Shown here in pieces: positions 6,928-13,130 of a DNA stretch of 17,987 nt. The number at the start of each line of letters is the position of its first letter. Within the stretch, counting starts at the first letter, position 1. Made by a program: the position numbers and the translations under genes. Source of the DNA: JBBQRS01 sp038214535 (GTDB lineage Bacteria > Chloroflexota > Anaerolineae > CG2-30-64-16); NCBI GenBank assembly GCA_038214535.1, contig JBBQRS010000097.1, positions 1-17,987 of the forward strand. Reading direction: 5' to 3'. The notes beneath the pieces are model-generated. The model ran no database searches and was not told the DNA's origin. It saw only the letters and a list, made by a program, of their open reading frames with translations.

Positions 6928-7938
6928 CTCTTCCACAAACGCCTCGAACACCGCGGCCGCGTTCTCCGTTGGCGTGCCCGGTTGCAGCGCCTTCGCGGGG
7001 GAGAGGATGTAGCCGCCGTCGCGCCCCATCTCCGCACGGAGCCGGCGCACCTCGGCGCGGATTTCCTCCGGCGTCCCGAAGGGGATGGTGCTCTGGCTGC
7101 CCAGCCCGCCGAAGAAGGTGAGCTTATCACCCCATCGGCGCTTCAACTCGTAGGGGTTCATCCCCGCCGCCTCGGGCTGCACGCTCTCCAGCACGTCCAT
7201 GCCGATCTCGATGATGTCGGGCATGATGTCGGCCACGGAGCCGCAGGAGTGGTGGATGACGAACATGCCGTGGCGATGCACCGCCGCGTAGATCTTCGCC
7301 CAGCGCGGCTTGAGATACTGCCGCCAGCGCTTCGGGCCGATGATGATGCCGCGCTGATCGCCCCAATCGTCGCCGAACCAGATCGCGTCCACGGGCAGCT
7401 CGGCGCTATATTCGACAAATTCCAGATAGAGCGCGGTCAGGCGATCCAGCGTCTCCTCGAAGAAGTCGGGCGCGGTCACCACGTCGGTGAGCAAGTTCTC
7501 GAACCCGCGCAGGTTCCAACTGCGCTCGAACAGGCCCCAGCCCAGCATGGCGATGTGCAGCGCGTCGGGCGTCTCGACGATGGTGCGCCGCGCGGCCTCC
7601 TTCCAGTCGGGCCGGAGGAACCGTTCCGGCGCGGGAAATGTGTAGCCGTCGAAGGATGGCTGAGCCAGCGGCGGGGTCTCCAGGTGCCAGGGCCGCCGGT
7701 CGTGCCGCCAGACGCCGCCGTACCCGTCGCGGAAGCGAATATCGTCCACCGGCTCCTTCAGGTCGGTGTCCACCGCGCCGACCTGCACCATATAGGGGAT
7801 CAGGCGCGCGCGCCAGTCGGGGCCGCCATAGTAGGCGTCCAGTTGTTCCGCGGTGTCGCCCTCGAAGCCGAGGCTGTACGGCGTCTGCGGCGGCTGCCGG
7901 TGGTGCAGCGTCTCCAGCATGATCTCGCGTGGGTTCAT
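6925..7938 (-). CDS. Uroporphyrinogen decarboxylase-like protein (URO-D superfamily), paralogue A
   Basis: A 337-residue protein of the URO-D/MtaA/CmuA superfamily, a TIM-barrel fold that includes heme-pathway decarboxylases and corrinoid methyltransferases. The metal-site motif HHSCG is present (His230, Cys232), followed by GGLGSQSTIPFGTPEEIRAEV (split around 278-297) and a C-terminal GTPTEN. The late Cys-His pair seen in paralogue C is Ala315-Lys316 here, so one expected zinc ligand is missing. True HemE residues are not recognisable, so it is not annotated as hemE. GGAGGA lies about 8 bases before the ATG at 7938. Placement between a sugar transporter and a GH2 gene suggests a role in processing the imported compound, which is an inference; the reaction is unknown. 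Confidence 0.85.
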   Translation of the reverse strand: MNPREIMLETLHHRQPPQTPYSLGFEGDTAEQLDAYYGGPDWRARLIPYMVQVGAVDTDLKEPVDDIRFRDGYGGVWRHDRRPWHLETPPLAQPSFDGYTFPAPERFLRPDWKEAARRTIVETPDALHIAMLGWGLFERSWNLRGFENLLTDVVTAPDFFEETLDRLTALYLEFVEYSAELPVDAIWFGDDWGDQRGIIIGPKRWRQYLKPRWAKIYAAVHRHGMFVIHHSCGSVADIMPDIIEIGMDVLESVQPEAAGMNPYELKRRWGDKLTFFGGLGSQSTIPFGTPEEIRAEVRRLRAEMGRDGGYILSPAKALQPGTPTENAAAVFEAFVEE

Positions 7939-7966
7939 GGCGTTTGTCCTCCGGATGGGTCACTTT

Positions 7967-8048
7967 AGAATCTATCCGAAACTCTCCTTCGTAGTAACGG
8001 CTTCAGCCGTTGTCGCGCCCCCCAACGGCTGAAGCCGTTACTACGAAG
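7967..8048. repeat. Palindromic repeat family III, copy 2, with conserved outer flank
   Basis: A perfect 25-bp inverted repeat: CTTCGTAGTAACGGCTTCAG and onward at 7987-8011 pairs with 8024-8048 around a 12-base C-rich loop. AGAATCTATCCGAAA at 7967-7981 matches the flank of copy 1 at 14 of 15 positions. Like copy 1 it sits in the 5' leader of a minus-strand gene, here URO-D-like A. Confidence 0.88.
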
Positions 8049-8075
8049 TGGTCGGTCAGGCTACGCAGGTAAAGA

Positions 8076-8145
8076 TCGGATTGATTCCTAGTTTATCAGA
8101 ATCCGACCGCACGCGCGAACCGGGCTTCCGCCCCCGGAAGCCCGG
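8076..8145. other. Two adjacent inverted repeats of unknown role
   Basis: TCGGATT (8076-8082) pairs with AATCCGA (8100-8106) around a 17-base AT-rich loop. A stronger hairpin follows: CCGGGCTTCC (8120-8129) and GGAAGCCCGG (8136-8145), 10 bp with a 6-base loop. Both lie in the 332-base gap between URO-D-like A and the MalG-type permease, which otherwise holds family III copy 2, family I copy 4 and a tiny open frame. Confidence 0.6.
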
Positions 8146-8165
8146 CCCACTCAAGGAGGTACAGT

Positions 8166-8240
8166 ATGTCCACGCCCGGCGGGCGGGCCGCCCCCGACCC
8201 GTCCGCCGGGGTTAGAACCGAATTGGGTATTGAGACCTGA
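8166..8240 (+). CDS. Possible 24-codon open frame behind a perfect ribosome-binding site
   Basis: AAGGAGG followed by 6 bases precedes an ATG at 8166 on the plus strand, the best Shine-Dalgarno spacing in the window. The frame encodes 24 Gly/Pro/Ala-rich residues and stops at a TGA inside palindrome copy 4. An 8-bp inverted repeat (CCCGGCGG 8175-8182, CCGCCGGG 8203-8210) lies within it. No clear promoter is seen. It may be a leader peptide, the remnant start of a lost gene, or chance; the encoded peptide is not recognised. Confidence 0.25.
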   Translation: MSTPGGRAAPDPSAGVRTELGIET

Positions 8241-8265
8241 CAGGTTTCGCAAACCTGTCAGGCCT
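8233..8265. repeat. Palindromic repeat family I, copy 4 (most diverged)
   Basis: AGACCTGACAGGTTT (8233-8247) and AAACCTGTCAGGCCT (8251-8265) pair with one mismatch around CGC, so the centre is one base shorter than in copies 1-3. It ends 5 bases from the stop codon of the MalG-type permease gene. Confidence 0.9.
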
Positions 8266-8270
8266 GGCGC

Positions 8271-9191
8271 TTACTTGATGCTGCCCGCCGTCAGCCCGGC
8301 GACGAAGTAGCGCTGGGCGAAGAGGAAGAGCAGCAGGATCGGCAGGATCGAGATCACCGAAGCGGCGAACACCAGGCTGATCGGCGTCGGTTGGCCTTGC
8401 ACCACAGAATTGAGCAGCGAGAGCGCCAGCGGCGCCGTGTACTTATCGGCGTCATTGAGATAGATCAGCGGCGCGAGGAAGGCATTCCAACTCGCCATGA
8501 AGGTGAAGATCGCCAGCGCGGCCAGCCCCGGCAACACCACCGGCAGCACCACCCGCCAGTAGATGCCGAACGGCCCGCACCCGTCAATCTGCGCGGCCTC
8601 GATCATCTCGTCCGGCACGGTGGTCATATACTGGCGCATCCAGAAGACGTTGAACGCGCTCGCCAGCCCCGGCACAATCAGCGGCAGCCAGGTGTTGATC
8701 CACCCGAACCGCGCCATGATCATGTAGTTCGGGATCAGCCCCACACTGTTGGGGATCATCATCGTGGCGAGCATGAAGACGAAAAGGGCGTTGCGGCCCT
8801 TGAAGCGCAGCTTGGCGAAGGCGAACCCCGCCAGCGAGGCGAGGAAGACCGCCCCCAGGGTGAATATGATCGCGATGATCGCGCTGTTCAGCATCGTCTG
8901 CGTGATGGTCACCCCGCCGCGCCCCTCGATGGCCTTCGACGGGATCAGCCCCAGCACCTCGCCGAACGCCTGGAAGGTGGGGTTGTGCGGCCACCACTGG
9001 ATGGGCACCGCGTACTGGTCGGGCAGCGGCTTGAACGCCGACGACAGCATCCAGTAGAACGGGAACATGAAAACCAGCAGGAAGCCCATCAAGACGACGT
9101 GCGTCAGGATGCCGCGCAGATTGATGCGCCGGCGTCCCGTGGCGACTTGCGCGTTTACTGTTTCCCGTTCGCTCAACTCAACCGTGCTCAT
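8271..9191 (-). CDS. Carbohydrate ABC transporter permease, MalG type (CUT1)
   Basis: A 306-residue inner-membrane permease with six predicted membrane helices and a short cytoplasmic N-terminus. The cytoplasmic EAA loop that docks on the ATPase is clear: EMIEAAQIDG at 195-204. The protein ends FVAGLTAGSIK, the common MalG-type C-terminus (the family ending is typically GAVKG/GSIK-like). The start at 9191 is chosen because MalG-type N-termini begin shortly before the first helix and GGGGAAAG lies 4 bases upstream; a longer frame from 9266 overlaps the MalF gene and is atypical. It lies 19 bases after the MalF stop, so the two are cotranscribed. It should pair with the MalF-type protein and the lipoprotein to import a sugar or oligosaccharide. 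No ATPase gene is in the window. Confidence 0.94.
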   Translation of the reverse strand: MSTVELSERETVNAQVATGRRRINLRGILTHVVLMGFLLVFMFPFYWMLSSAFKPLPDQYAVPIQWWPHNPTFQAFGEVLGLIPSKAIEGRGGVTITQTMLNSAIIAIIFTLGAVFLASLAGFAFAKLRFKGRNALFVFMLATMMIPNSVGLIPNYMIMARFGWINTWLPLIVPGLASAFNVFWMRQYMTTVPDEMIEAAQIDGCGPFGIYWRVVLPVVLPGLAALAIFTFMASWNAFLAPLIYLNDADKYTAPLALSLLNSVVQGQPTPISLVFAASVISILPILLLFLFAQRYFVAGLTAGSIK

Positions 9192-9210
9192 ACGTCTTTC
9201 CCCGATCCCA

Positions 9211-10131
9211 TCATTCGGACACCGTGCGCTCGCTGACCAGCATTTGCAACAGCGAGAGCGCCACAATCACGACGGCGACGGCGTAAGCAATCGAAGCTGC
9301 GTACCCGAAGCGATAACTCTGAAACGCCGTGCGATAAATCAGCAGCCCCGTCACCAGCCCGGCCTCTCCCACGCCGCCCGTCCGGCCCACCAGCATATAG
9401 ACTTCGTCGAACAGGTTGAAGGTGCCGATGGTCGAGAGGATCGCCGAAAACGCGATCACCCGTGACATCAGGGGCACGGTGATGTGCCGAAAGGCCTGGA
9501 TGCCGCTCGTCCCGTCAATCTTGCCGGCGTCGTACAGCTCCTCCGGGATGGTTTGCAAACCGGCGAGCATGATCATCATGTTGTAGCCCGTCCACCGCCA
9601 CAGCGACATCAACACGATGGCCGGCTTGATCAGCGCCGGATTGCTCAACATGCTGGCGCCCTGGAACCCCAGCGCCGCGAAGAGCGGGGCCAGCGGCGTG
9701 TAGGGCGAACCGAACAGGAAGCTGAAAACGATGCCCACCACGACCAGCGACGTGATCACGGGCAGGAAGTAGGCCAGCCGATAGACGCCCTGAAACCGGA
9801 TTTTGCGGGTCAGGATGGTGGCGAAGCCCAGAGCCAGCAAGATCATGATCGGGACGTAGCCCAGCCCCACCACAAACGTGTTGAGCATCGCCTTGTGGAA
9901 TTGCGGGTCGCCCAGCATCAGTCGGTAGTTTTGCAGGCCGATGAACTCGCCGGGCCGCAGCCCCTGCCAGTCGTGGAAGCTGATGTAGAGCGAATAGACA
10001 ATGGGAAACGCGCCGAAAATGGCGAACAGGATGAAAAATGGCGAGACAAAGACGTAAGGCGCGGCCTTCTCCCACAGGCGATAGCCTGTATAGCGGGAGG
10101 TCCGGGGCAATTTGGTTTCAGTGGAAGTCAT
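9211..10131 (-). CDS. Carbohydrate ABC transporter permease, MalF type (CUT1)
   Basis: A 306-residue permease with about six membrane helices. The EAA loop reads EELYDAGKIDG at 197-207, and FLFGSPYTPLAPLFAALGFQ in the middle is typical of CUT1 MalF/UgpA-like subunits. The N-terminal segment KAAPYVFVSPFFILFAIFG is the usual first helix of this family. The ATG at 10131 overlaps the stop of the URO-D-like gene by 4 bases (ATGA), indicating translational coupling between an enzyme-like gene and a transporter subunit. The MalG partner starts 19 bases downstream. Substrate class (sugar or oligosaccharide) follows from the family; the exact sugar cannot be read from sequence. Confidence 0.94.
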   Translation of the reverse strand: MTSTETKLPRTSRYTGYRLWEKAAPYVFVSPFFILFAIFGAFPIVYSLYISFHDWQGLRPGEFIGLQNYRLMLGDPQFHKAMLNTFVVGLGYVPIMILLALGFATILTRKIRFQGVYRLAYFLPVITSLVVVGIVFSFLFGSPYTPLAPLFAALGFQGASMLSNPALIKPAIVLMSLWRWTGYNMMIMLAGLQTIPEELYDAGKIDGTSGIQAFRHITVPLMSRVIAFSAILSTIGTFNLFDEVYMLVGRTGGVGEAGLVTGLLIYRTAFQSYRFGYAASIAYAVAVVIVALSLLQMLVSERTVSE

Positions 10132-11258
10132 AGTATATCTTTAACGGTGTGCCGAGTGTAAATGCTCTCGGGCGCTGCACCCCAGGCATCGGTCAGACCC
10201 AGGGCATCCAGATGCCGCTTCAATAGCTCCGGGTTGTCGGGCGCATCATCGAGCATAATCATCAAACGCATCCCGCGTTCCCAATAGCCCCGCACGAATC
10301 GGGTGAAATCCACGGGATCCGGGAATTGGGCTTCGGCATGCGGTCCACGCCGGATGATGAACACCCGCCGTCCATCGCCCAGCACCTCTTGCACGGCTTC
10401 GGGCCGGGTATACGGGTAGTGAAACTCGATCCCGCGCAGGTTGGGGATCTCCGCCAGGGCCGGCAGATGCCGCTCGAATGCACCGCAGCAATGGATATAG
10501 AGCCCACCGAACGTTTCGGCGATGCGCGTGGTGTAGGGCAGGCCGAACTCCCGATATGCCCGCGCCGAGATCAACGGCATTAAGTCTTCCGTGATCCCCA
10601 CCCCCAGCGCTGCCGGCATCCATATCTCCGGGTAGAACGGCTGGATGAGTTGTGGCCCGAAGGCATCTTGAAACGCGCGGAACACCGCGATGGTGTGTCG
10701 GGTCACCCGGTCCATCAACCGGTGCACGGCTTTCGGATCGGTGTGCATCGCCATCAGGAAGCGCTCTTGCTCCCACACCAGCCCCGCGGTGTTCAACGGC
10801 CCCTGCATATCCAGCGGGCGCACGTCTATCTTTCCTTCACAACGCTCCAGGAAGATCCGTGCGCGACGGATGCATTCCCCCGCCAAACCATCTTCCAGGC
10901 GCGGCTCCGGCAGGGCGTCTACTCCCTCCGGCTCATAGAATACCGGGTCAATCCAGGGCGGCGTTTCTTCATTGCGAATGTGGCCGCCAAACCCGCTCGC
11001 CAGCACCAAGGGCCCCAGATCAGACCAGAAACCGGGGACATTATCGCCCGGCAGGAAGGCTTCCGGCGCCAGGCACTGGAGCGCGTTCTGCATCATCGTC
11101 TCCAGGTCGTATTGCTGGTTATACTTCGGTCCGGCCCGGTTGACGACGACAGGCGGTCGCCCCAGGTCGTCCCCCTCCCAGAAGCGCAGCAAACGCGCTT
11201 TGGTGGCGCGCACGCGGTCTGCAGGATAAGCAGCCAGCAACTCCTCCGTGGACATCAT
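10128..11258 (-). CDS. Uroporphyrinogen decarboxylase-like protein, paralogue B, inside the ABC operon
   Basis: A 376-residue URO-D superfamily protein. The metal-site region reads YIHCCGAFERHL (His256, Cys257, Cys258), and GIEFHYPYTRPEAVQEVLGDG follows at 276-296. The C-terminal third (IIRRGPHAEAQFPD, MRLMIMLDDAPDNPELLK) does not show the usual TPxEN ending, so this is a divergent branch. GTG at 11261, ATG at 11258 and ATG at 11255 are possible starts; AAGGAA 10 bases before 11258 supports 11258 or 11261. It lies between the binding-protein and permease genes and overlaps the MalF start by 4 bases. Its reaction is unknown; demethylation or decarboxylation of the transported compound, or methyl transfer, are guesses from the superfamily. 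Confidence 0.82.
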   Translation of the reverse strand: MMSTEELLAAYPADRVRATKARLLRFWEGDDLGRPPVVVNRAGPKYNQQYDLETMMQNALQCLAPEAFLPGDNVPGFWSDLGPLVLASGFGGHIRNEETPPWIDPVFYEPEGVDALPEPRLEDGLAGECIRRARIFLERCEGKIDVRPLDMQGPLNTAGLVWEQERFLMAMHTDPKAVHRLMDRVTRHTIAVFRAFQDAFGPQLIQPFYPEIWMPAALGVGITEDLMPLISARAYREFGLPYTTRIAETFGGLYIHCCGAFERHLPALAEIPNLRGIEFHYPYTRPEAVQEVLGDGRRVFIIRRGPHAEAQFPDPVDFTRFVRGYWERGMRLMIMLDDAPDNPELLKRHLDALGLTDAWGAAPESIYTRHTVKDIL

Positions 11259-11304
11259 CACAGGCGGGTTCCTTTTGGGGCAATGGCAGGGAAATCCGAA
11301 TTAT

Positions 11305-11341
11305 ACGACGCCTTGCTCAGCGGTGATGGGCAAGGCGTCGT
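11305..11341 (-). other. Strong intergenic hairpin between binding-protein and URO-D-like/permease genes
   Basis: ACGACGCCTTGC (11305-11316) and GCAAGGCGTCGT (11330-11341) form a perfect 12-bp stem with a 13-base loop, starting 13 bases after the binding-protein stop. No T-run follows on the minus strand, so it is not a classic terminator. A hairpin here fits the known way CUT1 operons make more binding protein than permease, by protecting the upstream mRNA from 3' decay. TATAAT lies immediately downstream (11305-11300) but without a good -35. Confidence 0.75.
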
Positions 11342-11353
11342 CTCCAGGGATGA

Positions 11354-12742
11354 TTAGCTGAAGTTGAAGGTGGTACGCATCTCTGCGGCTGCGTCGGCCA
11401 GCGCCTGCTCCGGCGTCTTGTTGCCTTCCAGCGCTTCCGATTGCTGTTGCCCCAACATGCGTGAGGTTTCCAGCCAGTCCTTGCCGTAGGCCACTTTGGG
11501 GACCAGCGCGTTGGCTTCGGCGTACATCTTCAGCGCCGGCTGCCCACCGTAGAACTCGACCGGATCGTTCATGATCGGCCAATCGGCGGCTTCCGTCAGC
11601 ACGGGGAAGAGATTCGCGCCCAACCACTGCGCTTCCGAGCCTTCCTTCATGAGCATGTTGAACTCGGCGAAGGTGAAGGCTTCCGGGATGTGCTTGCTCT
11701 GCGCGGGGATGCCCACCGCCGAGCCGCCCCAGATGGTGGCGGTGCTGCCGCCCGCTTCGAACACCGGCAACGGCACGACGCCCCACTTGCCGATCGTCTC
11801 GGGCGCGGCGCCCGCAATGAAGGACGCGTTCCAGATCGCGTGCGGGAAGAGCGGCATTTCGCCGGCCTTGATGGCCACCGTCCCCGCGTCGCCGGTCATA
11901 TTCTTGAACACCAGGTCGGCGTCCCACAGGCTCTTGAGGTACTCGAGCGAGCGCACGCCTTCGGGGCCATCCACGATCACCTTGGACCCGTCGGGGCTGA
12001 CGATCCCGCTGCCCTGCTGCCACAGCCAGTTCATCAGCGGGTAGACGCCGTCCTGCGCCACGTTCTGCATCTTGATCCTACCGTCGCTCTCATCGTAAAG
12101 CTTCTGCAAGGTCGCCGTCAGGTCATCATACGTGAGAATTTTTGCCGGGTCAACCCCATGTTCTTCCATGATGTCGCGCCGGAAATAGAGCAGCACCGGC
12201 GAGCTATCCCACGGTACCGCGATATTCTTGCCCTGGAAGGTGGCGAAGTTCGCCTTGTAGGGCACCAGCTTGTCCTTATAGGGAGCCATGTAGTCGGTCA
12301 GGTCGGCCAGGCCTCCGGTGTTCGCCATCAGGTGAAGGCGCGCATCCTCGATGCCGGTCACGTCGGCCGCGCCGGTGCCTGCCACCAGGGCGGTCAGCAG
12401 CTTGTCGTGATGCGCTGCGAACTCTTCGTCAATCACTTCGACCTTGATTTCCGGGTGCGCCTCGTTGAAGGCCGGCATGTTCAGGTTGAAGCCCATGTTG
12501 AACCACGATGAAACGACGATGGTCGCCGGCTCCGCGCCGGGGGCCTGCTCGGCCGGGGCCTCTGCCACGGGCGCTTCCGCCGTCGGGGCCTCTGGAGCGG
12601 CCGGTTCCTGCGCGGCCGGGGCGCCGGGGGCTGCCGGCGCGGCGCACGCGGCCACGGCCAGGGCCACGCCGCTGACGCCCATGGCGGTCAGGAATGACCG
12701 CCGGGTGAGAGTCTTGCCGGGTTCCTTGCTTTCAGTGCTCAT
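11354..12742 (-). CDS. Extracellular sugar-binding lipoprotein of CUT1 ABC transporter
   Basis: A 462-residue family 1 solute-binding protein. The N-terminus has a twin-arginine signal (TRRSFLTAMGVSGVALAVAA) ending in lipobox VAAC with Cys33, so it is probably exported folded and lipid-anchored. A Pro/Ala/Glu-rich linker spans about 34-72. The mature domain begins ATIVVSSWFNMGFN and shows HDKLLTALVAGTGAADVTGI and WDSSPVLLYFRRDIMEEHGV, standard for MalE-like proteins, where the latter forms part of the hinge and cleft. Only a weak purine-rich ribosome site precedes the ATG at 12742. It is the first gene of the operon with the URO-D-like gene and both permeases. Sequence alone does not give the ligand. 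Confidence 0.94.
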   Translation of the reverse strand: MSTESKEPGKTLTRRSFLTAMGVSGVALAVAACAAPAAPGAPAAQEPAAPEAPTAEAPVAEAPAEQAPGAEPATIVVSSWFNMGFNLNMPAFNEAHPEIKVEVIDEEFAAHHDKLLTALVAGTGAADVTGIEDARLHLMANTGGLADLTDYMAPYKDKLVPYKANFATFQGKNIAVPWDSSPVLLYFRRDIMEEHGVDPAKILTYDDLTATLQKLYDESDGRIKMQNVAQDGVYPLMNWLWQQGSGIVSPDGSKVIVDGPEGVRSLEYLKSLWDADLVFKNMTGDAGTVAIKAGEMPLFPHAIWNASFIAGAAPETIGKWGVVPLPVFEAGGSTATIWGGSAVGIPAQSKHIPEAFTFAEFNMLMKEGSEAQWLGANLFPVLTEAADWPIMNDPVEFYGGQPALKMYAEANALVPKVAYGKDWLETSRMLGQQQSEALEGNKTPEQALADAAAEMRTTFNFS

Positions 12743-12774
12743 TCTTCACTTTTTCTCTTTCTTTTGACTGTGCG

Positions 12775-12803
12775 TTGACAGGCGGTGTCGGCTTTGATAG
12801 ACT
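12775..12803 (+). promoter_or_regulatory. Strong extended -10 promoter driving the RNA candidate
   Basis: TTGACA (12775-12780) is a perfect -35, and TAGACT (12798-12803) lies exactly 17 bases on, preceded by an extended -10 TG (TGATAGACT). Transcription should begin near 12809-12811 on the plus strand, which is the base of the inverted-repeat structure that follows. No matching promoter for the minus-strand lipoprotein gene is seen in the same stretch. Confidence 0.75.
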
Positions 12804-12805
12804 GC

Positions 12806-12939
12806 CGTAAGCTCCGGGTGAGGCCAAAAGCTCGTAGCCTAGCCCCTTGCGTTGCCCCGGTTGCCACCAGGCACGCCGGGGTGGGCGCCGACGACGGGCA
12901 CAAGGCCCTAACTACGGGATGATTGGACCGAACCTTACG
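12806..12939 (+). ncRNA. Candidate structured RNA, 6S-like layout, unidentified
   Basis: The 134-base segment folds back on itself. The outer stem is CGTAAG (12806-12811) with CTTACG (12934-12939); a second stem is CTCGTAG (12831-12837) with CTACGGG (12912-12918, one G-U). Further in, CCTTG (12845-12849) pairs with CAAGG (12901-12905), and TGCCC (12853-12857) with GGGCA (12896-12900). The top holds CCCCGG/CCGGGG or GCC/GGC alternatives. Between the first two stems is an open bubble of about 13 to 19 bases per side. The start of the structure coincides with the predicted transcription start. A closing stem, central bubble and long arm recall 6S RNA, but it is shorter and no 6S sequence signature was recognised. 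It could be a 5' leader of the downstream regulator. No T-run terminator follows. Confidence 0.5.
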
Positions 12940-13130
12940 AGGGGGGGATTAAAAGAGAGAACCACCTCCTCTTCTTCGACAAAAGGTGTATCCTTTGCAG
13001 ACACGCCAGCATGAACATCATGCACTAACTTTGATCCTATCCTACCACACAATACGCGGGGCGTGGGAGGTTTTGCGCCATGCGGACGACACGCAGACGA
13101 CGCCAGGGCGACATGGCAAGGAGCACCGGC

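Noticed and set aside
6925..7938. hemE (true uroporphyrinogen decarboxylase) for this or the other two paralogues
   Set aside because: The conserved HemE substrate-binding motifs are not visible and the context is sugar uptake, not heme synthesis.
6913..7968. Open plus-strand frame opposite URO-D-like A
   Set aside because: Mirror frame of a well-supported minus-strand gene; no ribosome site or domain.
1392..8265. Insertion sequence
   Set aside because: No transposase gene or target-site duplication is visible with any of the palindromes.
12806..12939. 6S, SRP, tmRNA, RNase P RNA or a named riboswitch
   Set aside because: The fold recalls 6S, but none of the conserved sequence blocks of these families could be recognised, so it is left unidentified.
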